A DNA stretch of 31,535 nt. Source: Pavlovales sp. CCMP2436 (Eukaryota > Haptophyta > Pavlovophyceae > Pavlovales). A program made the translations under genes and the position numbers. Of this stretch, positions 1-10,043 are shown piece by piece. The notes beneath the pieces were generated by a model. The model was not told the DNA's origin, did no database searches, and saw nothing but the letters and a program-made list of their open reading frames with translations. The DNA is taken from positions 1-31,535 of the forward strand of contig MU632079.1 of the NCBI GenBank assembly GCA_026770615.1. Reading direction: 5' to 3'. Numbering within the stretch: the first letter of the stretch is position 1; the number at the start of each line of letters is the position of its first letter.

Positions 1-52
1 GCCCGTCTACCCCCCCCCCTCACCCCCGCCCCGCCCCGCCCCCACCCCGCAG

Positions 53-819
53 CGCTCGAGGCGGGCAAGATGGTGATGCGCATGAACGCCGAGAAGACCT
101 CGGGCGTGGCGGTGCAGGACGTAGACGCGCCTGTTGACTGCGTGCTCGCGCAGATCATCAACGGTGAGGACTACGTGGGCAAAGTGCCCGGGCTGAGTTC
201 AGTAAAAAACTACGCCGAGAAGAAGCGCGGCGACGGCGCGGTGCTCACAAAGGCGACCTACCTGCTAAAGCTGGTGATGGGCTACCAGCTCGAGTACTTT
301 ATCAACCAGATCTACGTGCCAAAGAACCGCTGCCTCACCTGGACGCTCGACTACTCGCGCAAGTCAGACCTGCACGACTCGGCGGGCTACTGGCGCGTCG
401 ATCCGCTGCCCGGCCAGCCCGGCCGCTCGCGTGTCTTCTACTCCTCCTCCTCGCTCGTCCTCGGCATGCCGCAGTTCGTGATGGACCTGCTCACGTCGCA
501 GGCGCTGAAGGCGAGCACCGCGTGGGTAAAGAAGTACGCCGAAAAAGAGTACGCGCCTAAGCGCGCGGCGGCGGCGGCGGCGGCGACCCCGACCAGCGCG
601 GGCGGTGGAGAGAAGCGCTTCTCCTGGCGCTCCGCCTTAGCGCGCAAGTGCCGCGCGAAGGTGGGTGATGACGGCAGCACCAGCCGGGCGGCGGTGGCGG
701 AAGCGGAGGCCGAGTCCAAGGCTGACTGGAAGAACCGTATCTTCAACTTTACCTTCCTCGCATCGATGCTGCTCGTTCACCTGCGGCCCTCGCAAAATTT
801 CTTTGTGATGGCTTCCTAA
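53..819 (+). CDS. START/SRPBCC-like protein, 3' exon (5' end outside window)
   Basis: A GC-rich open frame is entered through a C-rich polypyrimidine tract and an AG acceptor at 51-52. The ATG at 70 is therefore probably internal and earlier exons lie outside the window. Residues about 10-165 look like a START/polyketide-cyclase (SRPBCC) lipid-binding domain: an opening strand (SGVAVQDVDAPVDCV), a central stretch with repeated aromatic strands (YQLEYFINQIYVPKNRCLTWTLDY), a middle strand pair (GYWRVDPLP, RVFYSSSSLVLG) and a long final helix (DLLTSQALKASTAWVKKY). A low-complexity Ala/Gly linker follows, then a short hydrophobic C-terminal segment (FTFLASMLLVHL) that could anchor it to a membrane. 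Proteins of this fold bind lipids or quinones; the ligand cannot be told here. The family call rests on the pattern of strands and is moderate; the coding call is strong. Confidence 0.6.
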
Positions 820-1144
820 CGTGCCGGGGCGTACTTGTACAGCGGCCTCGGAGGTTCACCGGATGCACCCAATAATTTTATTTGATGACGACAGCGAATT
901 AATATGACAACATATATTTCAATGCTTCTTGATTTTAGTTTATATAATATAACTACTGATTTTTTATTAGATTTTCAAGTACAGTATAACTAACTGTGAG
1001 TGAGTGTGAAAACTAGGTACTCCTTCTCGCAAGTCTCGCATGATCCTATTCTGACTATGCTTCAGTTGTATATCTGCATGTCTATAAAATAAAGATAATT
1101 TGTCCATATAAAAATTCAATGATAATGTAAGTAGTTGCACAGTC
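820..1144. other. AT-rich convergent spacer
   Basis: This stretch lies between the 3' ends of two convergent genes. It is much more AT-rich than either gene and has no coding frame I can support. It should hold both 3' UTRs. Confidence 0.6.
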
Positions 1145-3490
1145 CTAAAAGTCCTTTTCCTCAGCGGCGCGGGTCGGGCGCCTCGCCACCGGTTCGGGCG
1201 GGCTCGCCCACGGCATGTAGCTGTACCAGCTTCCACGGCCCGCCTCGGCCTCGGCCCGTTTGCGCGCGAGCTCGGCCGCGGCGTAGCGCTCGCGCGGCGT
1301 GGGGGAGGGTGGCGCCTCGGCGCCAGCCGCGAGCACCACCACCGCGAGCGCCACCTTGGCCTCGGCCTCGCTCAGCTCCGCAGCCATCTGCGGCCTGCGC
1401 ATGCAGCAGCAGACGAGCTCCACGAGCTCGTGCAGCTGGCGCTGCGCCCACCGCTGCTGCTCGTCGATCTTCTGCACCACCGCCCAGCCGAAGGCGCGCG
1501 TGACGGATTTGACGCCGCGCGCAAGTCGAAGGTCCCCCCGGCTGTAGTACTCGGGGGTCACCGCCTGCGCGAACGTCTCCGCCACGGTAGGCATGCGCCC
1601 CTTGGCGAGCAGCGCGATGAAGCTGCCCGTCGCCTGCGTCTCGAGCTCCAGGCCCTCCGCCACGCCGCCCGCATCAATTCGGTTGAGCATGAGCGCCACT
1701 GCGAGCACATCGGACAGCTCGCGCGGTCCGTAGTCGGCGGTCAGCGTGCCGAGCGGCGCCGGCAGCGGCATCTGCTCGACGGGCAGCGACGCCGCCCGAC
1801 TCGGGGGGAGCGGCGCGTTGCTCTCCTTCTCCGCGCTCTCCGCGCGGCCAAAGGGGAACTTGAGCGCGCCGAAGGAGAGGCCGAGGTTGAGCCGCTGTCC
1901 GCCCTTATTCGCCTTGGCCGCGCGCGCGTCGGTGCGCAGCAGCTCGGCGGCGCGCTCCACCGTCTCGGCGGAGATCCACTCGGCTGCCACGATCGAGCCG
2001 TCGACCGCGCGCACCTTTGCGATGAGCCCCGCGCGCGAGGAGGGAGGCAGCGAGACGACAGCGGCGGGCGGGATGTGCAGCAGCCGGGGGCCCTCCTCGC
2101 CGATCAGATCCTTGAGCGAGCGCTGCTGGGAGCGCGCCAGCTTGTTGCGCGAGTCCTTCTTGCCGCCGAACGGCGAGCGGAAGCGGAAGCGCATGCGCTG
2201 CCGGTTGGAGCGTGACTCCTCGGTCAGGTTCTCGAAGATGCGCCGCAGCCGCGCCTGCCGCCACCGCCGCTGCAGCAGCTGCGCCGCGAAGACCTGCGCA
2301 ACGCTCAGCCGCGCGGGCGCCAGACGGCTGACGCCGCGCGCGCGGAGGGCGCTCTCGATGTTGCCGTTGAGGGCCGTGGTGAAGATCGACTTGGGGAGCT
2401 CGGCCCCGTGCGCCCTGCGCGCCAGCGCGAGCAGTGCCTCGTGCATGTGCACCAGGCCGCTGTGCTCGGGCAGGGCAAGCGCGTCAAGGAAGCGAAGCAC
2501 GTCCACGCGGCGCATGTGCTGCCGCGCGCCCAGGCCGAGGGGCGCGTCCAGGTTCCACAGCAGCTCGGCCAGGTGCACGGCGGGCATGGTGTACGTGCCC
2601 TTCCGGTCAAAGTCGGACCAGACCTGCGTGCGTGCAAGGGAGAGGGGGGGTGGGTGTGAGCGACGCGAAAAGCAGAGAGCCGCAGTAGACGCTTGGAATC
2701 AGGCAACGGGCAGCAGACACTGGGCGTCAGACACTGAGAGCAGACAGTCAACTCGTAATACATACGTCTGCATAATAAAACATACGAATGCATAATAGTA
2801 CATTTTTTTTTTTTGTTCGAAGCACCTGCTGGAAGTGCTCGAGCTCCTGCGTAGTGAGCGTGTTCTCGTTGCTCATGGCCGCCTTCTTCTCCAGGATCAC
2901 CGCGATCACCAAGTTGAGGCACACGAGCGTGAGGACGACGAAGGAGTAGAAGTAGAGGACCGAGATGAAAGGGCTCAGCGTGCAGGTGCCCTCCGCCTCC
3001 GAGCAGATGGCGCGCGCGTCCTCCTGCACCATGGTGTCTCGCATCAGTCCGTTCCACGACTCCCCCGTCATCGCGCGGAAGAGCAGCCTGCGACACAAGA
3101 GGGGGGGGAGTGTAAAACAAAGGCAGTGCAAATCATGGGGGGGGGGGTCTCAGAGGATAAGACAGCTAACTGGCTCACAGCATTTTCTTCAGCACGCAGC
3201 CAATCTAGCAGAACGACAAGAACAACATCAATAATGATAGCATCATCATCAACAACAGAAAAAAAAAAAAAAAAAAAAAAAAAAAGTGCCAGAAGCTGTG
3301 CCCGAAGTCGGTGAAGTTTGCGAACTGGTTGATGTAGTCCTGCTGGGGGATGTTGTAGAAGAGATGCACGCCCAGCACAGCGTAGATGAAGAGCAGCAGC
3401 AGCAGCAGCCCGCCCACGTTCGCGAGGGCGGGCAGTGCGTAGATGAGTGTGGCCAGCAGGTTGCGGATGGAACGCAGCGAACGGACAAGC
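1145..3490 (-). CDS. Voltage-gated Ca2+/Na+-type channel, domain IV and C-terminus (partial)
   Basis: Three exons join on the minus strand: 3490-3290, 3087 to about 2836, and 2623-1145. The first carries the end of S4 with arginines (RLVRSLRSIRNLLATLIYAL), the S4-S5 linker and S5 (LLLLLLFIYAVLGVHLFYNI). The second carries the pore helix and filter (FRAMTGESWNG, filter Glu as in calcium channels) and S6 (VLTLVCLNLVIAVILE). The third opens with the EF-hand-like segment seen after domain IV of Cav/Nav proteins (WSDFDRKGTYTM) and later has an IQ-like calmodulin site (FAAQLLQRRWRQARLRR). This identifies the last domain of a four-domain channel in the plasma membrane or a flagellar membrane. Acceptors are CAG in all three. 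The first intron appears to use a GC donor followed by poly-T. No S1-S3 or earlier domains are found upstream up to the next repeats, so the 5' part is either far away behind a long intron or lost. Confidence 0.88.
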
Positions 3491-3831
3491 CTGCTCGCAG
3501 CAGCAGATGATTTGAAATGAGATATGAGAGGTCAACAAATTGCAAGCGGTAAACACAATAAGACCCAACCAAAGAAACCATAAAACTTTTTTTTTTTTTT
3601 CTTATAATAATAACAATAATAATAACTAAATTACACACACAAAACTTGGGAGCCTGTAATACACACGGAATGCACGCAATGCCAATTCTCGAGCAAGCAA
3701 TAAGCAATCATCCAAAGCGATGATCCATAAGCAATCATCATAAGCAATGATCCAGAAGTAATAACACGTCACAAGAAGCAAGTCAGCATAAGTCAGACGC
3801 AGCGCACAGAACAGACCAGCCTTTAAGCAAT
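3491..3831. other. Intron or intergenic AT-rich DNA
   Basis: Poly-T, (AAT)n-like and short repeats of the word gcaatcatc fill this stretch. I see no exon of the channel gene in it. If the channel gene is intact this is intron sequence. Confidence 0.5.
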
Positions 3832-4046
3832 GGAGAAGAAAGAGGGAATCAGCAACAAGCAAAAGGCATAGTCTGTCATTCGCAATAGAGAAGAAAGAGG
3901 GAATCAGCAACAAGCAAAAGGCATAGTCTGTTCATTCGCAATAGAAAGAGGGAATCAGCAACAAGCAAAAGGCATAGTCTGTTCATTCGCAATAGAAAGA
4001 GGGAATCAGCAACAAGCAAAAGGCATAGTCTGTTCATTCGCAATAG
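3832..4046. repeat. 51-bp tandem repeat, four copies
   Basis: A unit of about 51 bp containing gaaagagggaatcagcaac and gcatagtctgttcattcgc is repeated four times head to tail with very few differences. The first copy differs by a short insertion and a one-base deletion. It looks like a recent minisatellite expansion. Confidence 0.9.
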
Positions 4047-4146
4047 TCCAAGCCCGCAAAAGAACTAAAGAAAACAAGAACACTCAAACGAGAACACTCA
4101 AACGAGTGGCAAGCAACAAGCGCTTCAAGCGCTTCAAGTCCAAACA

Positions 4147-4218
4147 AAAACGGAGCTCTCGTTAAAAGAAAACGAGCGTCAAATCAAGGCGCGCTCGCCT
4201 TGATTTGAGCTCCGTTTT
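4147..4218. repeat. Compound foldback hairpin
   Basis: The 12-bp arm aaaacggagctc at 4147-4158 pairs with 4207-4218. A nested 12-bp arm caaatcaaggcg at 4180-4191 pairs with 4196-4207. The 21 bases between the two left arms form their own small hairpin (ctcgtt and aacgag). All arms are perfect, which suggests a selected structure or a recent template-switch event. Confidence 0.8.
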
Positions 4219-5106
4219 CACGATGCGGCGTTACACTGAATTTTCCGTGGCCAAATCAAACCCATTGCACGATCCAAGTACAGGAGCAGCCAGTCCCACC
4301 GAACCCTACACAGGACCAGCCAGTCCCGCCATAATCCACGAATCCGCAGCAGGCCCATCACGCATACACGCACTGATCCATGATAAGTCCTTCATATCCA
4401 TGCACCACTCACGCACACTGCGCTCAGCAACCAAACGGGCCCTTGAAACCGGCCAGTCACCCACGCTGTCACACCACTCGGGCGAGAAAAACTAAAACCT
4501 AACATGAGCCAGCAAGCTCAAAGTCTTCAAGACACGAGCGAGCAAGCCCGCCACACCCCGCAACCCAAAGTCCTGCGCCCGAGGCCCACCCCCGTCAAGG
4601 GGTGGGATAGAATGGACCAGCAAATAAGCCGCGTATATTTGGGTTTTTTGCCCCCGGGCAAAGATCTCAACATATGCGAGCCAGGCTAGTGGGGAAGTTA
4701 GTTTGGGATGCGCGAAGGTGGGCCGCACTCGCAGACGGTGCTGCATTTACAGATGACGCGAGGGAGAGCAGTGGAGGTCGGTCAGCATGCCAGTCGAGAG
4801 TAGTCAGTCATCGATCGTCGTGTGGCTGAACTGATCAGCGGTGGGGACGGTATCCGTGTGCACGGGGTGGTTCCCTGGATCTGAGTGTTGTTCAACACTT
4901 CAATCCACTTCAATCCAGTAGACCCTCCCGGGGACGGACGTTTAACTAGAAACTTACACACAGGGGGGTGCGGTTTGAAATCCCAGGTTTAAATGGGACC
5001 AGGCAGTGGGTTGCAGACATTCTGCCTCAGATGTGGTCGACTCCGAGCGTGTAGGCGCGATGACGTTCAGTCACCCAGGCGGCATGTAGTCACCCAGGCG
5101 GCATAC
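4219..5106. other. Gene-poor stretch with short direct repeats
   Basis: No convincing gene. Small ORFs here lack any recognisable motif and have no codon bias like the host genes. Short direct duplications occur, the clearest being a 17-bp word (agtcacccaggcggcat) at 5069-5085 and 5088-5104. A motif containing acaggggggtgcgg at 4950-4990 recurs inverted at 16037-16074. Confidence 0.5.
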
Positions 5107-6045
5107 TTAGGCGCCGATCCCAAACCGTGTCTCCCTGCGGAGGTGGTACACGCCCTCAGCCCACTCGTCGGGGTTGCCGTCGTCGTCGTTGTCAGTGCGT
5201 GCTCCGCCGCCGTTGCCGGTACCGGTGCGCTCCAATCGCGCGCACGCCATGATGACCTTGGCGTGCCCTCGAAGTGCGCACATGCAGATCTCCTGTCTCA
5301 TGTTCCACAGGAGAGTGCTGCGAACTTGCGCAGCGGAGGGGGGGCCCATGCGAGCTTGGAGCGCTCTTGCGTCCATGCTGGCGAGGTCCCCGACGAAGAA
5401 TTCCAGGTCGTCAGACCACTTGTCGAAGGCTCCAATCACGAGGGCGGCGAACGCGGGACCGCCTGCAGTGCATACGGTCTGTGTGCGGACCTGCATCGGG
5501 CCAGTCTGTCCGGGGGTCGTTTGGAAGAAGTCGCGATCAATCTTGATGAGCTCCGCCATGCGTTCTACCGGAAGCGAGTCAGCTCGCCTGCCCACAGCAC
5601 GCCCAGGGTAGTTGCCGTCGGTGTCCCTGTACCGAGTCCTGCAGAACGCCATGGTCTTGAGTTCAAGCAGTCGCGGGACCGCCCGCCCACCCTTGTGGTC
5701 GTACTCGGCGTAGAGGTCGACCTTCGGCCCGGGTCGCCGGCCTACCCCACCGAAGAAGAGCCAGTACGCGGCCTGGTTGGAGGCAAGCACCGAGGCGAAG
5801 ATGTCTTACGCCTCGGTGCGCGCGTGCGCACTCATTCTCCTCGCAACCTCAGCCAGGAGGGCGAGGAGCGGATCGTGCCTGAGCTTGGAGATGTGGTCGC
5901 CGGTGACGCTCTGCCCGGTGGCCGCGACAATGTTGTCTCCGTGCACGTCGAGGTCGCGGTTGAACAACCGCACGCCGCGCGCGGCTAGGCCGACGCAGAT
6001 GGGACTCGGTACGACGAAGAAGCGTGCTGTGATCTCCACCCACTC
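5107..6045 (-). pseudogene. Broken GC-rich ORF of unknown family, possible PD-(D/E)XK-like segment
   Basis: One reading frame runs from about 6045 to 5107 on the minus strand with a single in-frame TAA at 5808-5806. The upstream piece begins abruptly at the edge of AT-rich repeats, right after an in-frame TAG, so the 5' end is missing. Both halves have regular, GC3-rich codon use and read as one protein of about 310 residues. The second half contains KVDLYAEYDHKGG followed by RLLELKTMAF, a D...ExK arrangement that could be the core of a PD-(D/E)XK nuclease fold; this is only suggestive. Further on lie a hydrophobic helix (GGPAFAALVIGAFDKW) and a Cys/Met-rich helix. The stop falls inside a perfect palindrome. 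I do not recognise the family; a transposon-borne gene is the simplest guess. Confidence 0.5.
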
Positions 6046-6050
6046 ATTGC

Positions 6051-6354
6051 GCTATTTTTAAGAATCTATTTTGTGCGCCAAATCGGGGTACAGAGAAGAG
6101 CGTGAAAATGTTTATTTTTGAACTGAGTGTTTCCAAACTGGATTGGTTTTTACATAATTACGATGGATATTACTATTTCTTAACTGATTGTGCTATTTTT
6201 GAATTGATTTTGCTATTTTTAAGAATCCAGTTTAGGATCCAAATCGGGATACTAAGAAGGAAAGCTGAAATTATGGACGGGGGTGGGGGTTTCGTTAAAT
6301 TTGCAGATTTTTGCTTTTGGTTATTTTTGAGCTGAGTGTTTTCAAACTGGATTG
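6051..6354. repeat. Degenerate AT-rich direct repeat, two copies
   Basis: The word gctatttttaagaatc occurs at 6051-6066 and 6212-6227. A second word, ctgagtgttt(c/t)caaactgg, occurs at 6123-6145 and 6332-6354. Both fall in the same order, giving two diverged copies of a unit of roughly 160-200 bp. No gene is visible in it. Confidence 0.7.
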
Positions 6355-6508
6355 AATTTTACCTGTTGTACATAAAGAATTGTTTGTACCGACGCTGCCG
6401 CGAATTAAAGGGGTGCGAGCTGGGCACCAGAGACAACTTTGTTTTCATAGGTTCACCAGGATCTATTTTCCATTCATGTTCTAGTACTCAAAGAAATCTG
6501 GATATGCT

Positions 6509-6724
6509 ACTAGACGCAGAATTCGACATGGAATAACTTCGGTAATGCATGATGCGGGCCAACACCGGATTTTTACGAGATTGGCTCGAAATTGGCCTCC
6601 AAAGTGAGGTTGGTACGCTGAAAATAACCCCCTTACTTCGGAGACTCTGTTCATCATGAGCACGATGAAACCAGGTGTTCGGCCGAACGCCGAAGTTGTT
6701 CCCCGTCCAATTCTGCGTCTAGTG
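6509..6724. mobile_element. MITE-like element with degenerate terminal inverted repeats
   Basis: The left end ctagacgcagaatt is matched by its complement at the right end. The similarity continues inward, with gaps, through gga(a)(t/c)aacttcgg to a second matching block near gcc-aacacc. The inverted arms therefore extend about 40-50 bp in a 215-bp element with no coding capacity. No target duplication is clear. Confidence 0.6.
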
Positions 6725-6730
6725 AGCTCC

Positions 6731-7720
6731 AGCTCCGGTCATGGCCAGCCAGTAGGCCTATGGGGGGTGTGTATTCAGAGCACCCCTGAGAGCAAGCCAG
6801 AGTTGGGGGTACCGTTCGAAAGCTCTCGGTGATGCCCTCACTAGTTACCTATCGAAGTTACATCCATTATCTTAGCTTTCTTGACGTATTCATCGGCATG
6901 TCACGTAATGGGGGTGTCCGCCATGGTTTTTTTTTTTATGAAACACCTTTTAAAAATGCGGAGCCCCGCTTCTACAGCAACCCGTGTCGCACCAAGGGAG
7001 CCGCACTCACGCTCGTGTTGACCTAGATGCGGTGAGGCGTGCGGCTACTATCAGCTGTCCACTGGAGAACATGCGTGCGCCCCGCGTCCGTTCTACGCGT
7101 CCGCACATCTTGCCCACAAGCTCGTGCGCGGCCGACGAGGCACGAAATGCCGTGCTCCATGCTGCATGCAGACCGCAGCTTGCTGCTTGGCCGCCCGGCC
7201 CGCCTTACGCGCGGCGAGCGCTTGTGCTCGTGCAGGTCGCCGCGTGACTGAGCCCAAGTGTCCGCGAGCGGTCCCGCCTCGACGCTCAAGGACCCCAGCC
7301 GGGACGCTTCTAACGGACGTGGGACCCTTGGCTTACGCGTTTCTGGCTGCGTACGAGCTCTCGGCGGAATGCGCGCGTTGGTGAGCAAACGCCTTGCCGC
7401 CTACCCTCCACCAAGGCTATCCGCGGCTCCGCGCGGGTTGCCGCGCCAAGGGTATAAATAAGGCGGACTGAAATGCACTACTACATGAGCTAAACCAAGT
7501 TGGCTAAACGGTCTAAAAATAGCTAAAATAGACCCTAATAATTTTCATGCAATGCTACATGAGCTAAACCAAGTTGGCTAAACGGTCTAAAAATGGCTAA
7601 AATAGACCTTAATAATTTTCATCGCCTCCCGGCGAGGGGGCCTGCCGGCCGGGCACCTCAGGCTTGCCAGACACGTAAGAAGACGGAATACACATGCACT
7701 GGCTGGCCATGACCGGAGCT
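6731..7720. mobile_element. One-kilobase block bounded by 23-bp inverted repeats
   Basis: A perfect 23-bp inverted repeat lies at 6731-6753 (starting agctccggtcatggccagcc) and 7698-7720. Weaker similarity continues inward (tgtgtattc). The interior is GC-rich with small ORFs in many frames but no recognisable protein. It ends with a TATA-like box (ggtataaataagg, 7451-7463) and a 74-bp tandem duplication. It may be a non-autonomous DNA transposon or a pair of solo termini. It abuts the MITE-like element on its left. Confidence 0.5.
7481..7622. repeat. 74-bp tandem duplication
   Basis: Two copies, 7481-7548 and 7555-7622, are nearly identical over 68 bp. Each contains ctacatgagctaaaccaag and gacc(c/t)taataattttcat. 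They sit 20-30 bp downstream of a TATA-like box. Confidence 0.9.
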
Positions 7721-7741
7721 AGAGCCAGTGGATGTTCAGGG

Positions 7742-7818
7742 CACCGTTTGAAAAAATGTGATTCTGAGTTTCATAATTAAATCGGGCTGCTAATTATTAA
7801 TTTGAAACTCATTCGGTG
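7742..7818. repeat. Imperfect hairpin
   Basis: Arms caccg and tgagtttcataattaa on the left pair with ttaatttgaaactca and cggtg on the right, around the centre atcgggctgc. It is AT-rich and non-coding. Confidence 0.6.
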
Positions 7819-7866
7819 GACGCGACACCTGACCGGCCCGTGCGTTGGGCCGAGCACTGTAATTTA

Positions 7867-8760
7867 TCACATGTATAGCAGGCGCATCGCGCAGACCGGC
7901 CTGCCCGCCTTGGCCCATCTAATCATCTGATCGGCCCGGCGGAGGGACCAGAGTGCAGAGTGGCTCGGTCGCCACCTTGCGATCTCTGCGACTACTAGGC
8001 ACCACTTGACCTCCGCGGTGTCAATAGGCATCGCAAAGCGAGGCCTATGGAGCTTGCCGTCGCCCACCTGCGCAGGCGTGCGGGGGGGAGGAATAGGCGC
8101 TGGGCGCGCGCGCGGGGACGCCCAGCGAAGCGCGGTTGTAAATACCGTCTTGCAGACGCCCGACCGGAAGGCTCGACGGTACGGGCGCGCATTGCCGAAG
8201 CCCGTGAAAGAAGGCGCCAGCAGGCATGCCGATGATGGCGGAGATCCTTGCACGCGACCTTGAGCCGCGCGAGCCGGACCGCCGACCTGCCCGGCGCCCG
8301 GTGAGCGTCTTTGAGCGGCACGATTTGGCTGGCGGCGCCCCTCGCATGACGCCTGCAGCGCCGCAGAACGTCGAGAGGTGGTCGGACGCCCGGCTTGCCC
8401 GCATGGGATCCGTGGCGCAGGGGCCCACGGGGATGCCGGGGTCGAAGGGCGGGGCCCCAGAGCGACACGGGGCCATCTGGCACGGCGAGCACGAACAGCC
8501 GAAATGGCCGAGAAAAGCGGTCCTCCGATCGGCCGGCGCCGGGCGTGCGTGTCGGGGCGTGCGCCCGCGAGGAGCTGGATCCGCGATCTCAACGAGGTTT
8601 GGTCCGCATCCCCCGATGGTCGCCTCGTGCCCCGGCAGCGGCAGGAAGATCTGCTACCGTCCCCCCCCCGCCGGCAGCTCAACTGGCTCGAAAGCTCAAG
8701 TTTAAATCTTCACCCCGAGGTGGGGGGAAAATTGCGACCACAACCGCCTGTTTGGCGCGT
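7867..8760. other. Very GC-rich block without an identifiable gene
   Basis: Long open frames exist on both strands and in several phases, which is what high GC alone produces. None contains a motif I recognise, and no frame stands out over the others by codon use. The composition is higher in GC than the surrounding repeats. It may be a decayed gene, a bacterial-like insertion or a CpG-rich region. Confidence 0.4.
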
Positions 8761-8893
8761 GTGGACTGTTCTATTATACCACTGCGCTAGTTGTAATAGC
8801 TTTCGGGGAGTGGAAACGACTCACCCAAGTCCGACGCAGGACATTGCACATTGTGTTGCAGTTGAAGTCACACAGAAACGAATTGGTTTTTTG

Positions 8894-8977
8894 TACTCAA
8901 GCGCATTGAATCCCTATCATGAATATGTGATTAGCCTGTATCACATATTTATGATAGGGATTCAATGCGGTTGAGTA
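8894..8977. repeat. Long near-perfect hairpin (38-bp arms, 8-nt loop)
   Basis: The arm at 8894-8931, beginning tactcaagcgcattgaatcc, pairs with 8940-8977 with only two mismatches. The loop is tagcctgt. Both ends read TA, so a TA-flanked miniature element is possible. It could equally be a small-RNA precursor if transcribed. Confidence 0.85.
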
Positions 8978-8984
8978 TGTAAAC

Positions 8985-10043
8985 GCTTGAGTATGAATAC
9001 GCTATTAATAAATTTTGGATACAGTATATAGCATTTTGAGTTTTTCGTGTGTAATTTAAAGAAGCAAGTTAGTTATTGGGTGTCCATTTTTCAAAAAGTT
9101 AGATGTGAATCTACTGCAGATGTATATAAAACAAATTTTACTGGCCACAATTCGTTGTTGTCTTCGGCGAAGCGCTTAGGTTGGTCGTCCTCTGCCCGGG
9201 GATGGCCTGAACCAGAGCCAATAACTAAATAAAGACATTTATTTAATGACTAGGATTTGAAATAGAGGCTGTTTTTAAGTTTCGGTCAATCAGTCATTAC
9301 CGGCTAGAAGATGTTGAGCACGTAGTTAGTTTGTTACTATTGACCGCTTTGACCTTGTGAGTGGCGGTGTGCCTAAAGTGTGGGGTTGGGTCGAAATCCG
9401 AATAACACGCGGTGCAGCAAAATTCAAAACATATGGGTGTAATGGTGTCCAGCATGGGCGCCCGCTCTAGCGAGCGCGCGGAGCCGCCGCGTCGAGGGCC
9501 ACGACGAGGGTCGGCAACTGCGCGGCCGCCACAGTGGCGAGCCGGCGCAAGACACATTCGGCCCGAGCGCTGAGCCGCGCCAGCTCCGCTTGCCGCTATT
9601 GCAGGGTGCCTCCACCTACGATGCCGCGCACCAGGTGGAGCCGCGAGCTCAGCCAGATGTACTCACCTGAGGTCGACGCAGCGAGCGACCTGGCGCACGG
9701 CTGGGCCGATCGCGCGCCGCATCGAGTATGCTTGCACACTAGCGCTGAGGACGATCGACCATGGGCGCCGGTTATGCCCGCCCGCCACCTATGCCGCGCA
9801 CCAGATCCGCCCGCGGCCGGTCTCGTGGCGTCCGATTACATCGGCGCCTAACGGCCTTCGCCGCACGCACACGCGTGGAGAGCGATGGTTGACTGCATGG
9901 CCCCGCAGGCAGGGCCGATGGGCGATCGCAGCTCAGGCGGATCGACTCGCCAGGGACAAGCGCAGCCCGCTTCTCGACGCAGCACTTTAAGATTTTTTCA
10001 GAACAGTAATTTAAATCAAGCGTGCTGTTACAGTACAAGGGGG
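8985..10043. other. No gene seen; upstream region of the next gene
   Basis: AT-rich DNA to about 9420 gives way to GC-rich DNA. I see no supported coding region. An AG acceptor at about 10032 just before the next ATG suggests that a 5' UTR exon of the following gene could lie here. Confidence 0.4.

Noticed and set aside
1135..2795. Long plus-strand ORFs opposite the channel's last exon
   Set aside because: They are Arg/Ser-rich shadows of the well supported minus-strand exon with EF-hand-like and IQ-like segments.
3832..4046. CRISPR-like array of four repeats
   Set aside because: The units are contiguous without unique spacers and lie in eukaryotic DNA; it is a minisatellite.
7867..8705. 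Long ORFs on both strands in the GC-rich block
   Set aside because: Several overlapping frames are equally open, none shows a motif, and high GC alone explains the length.
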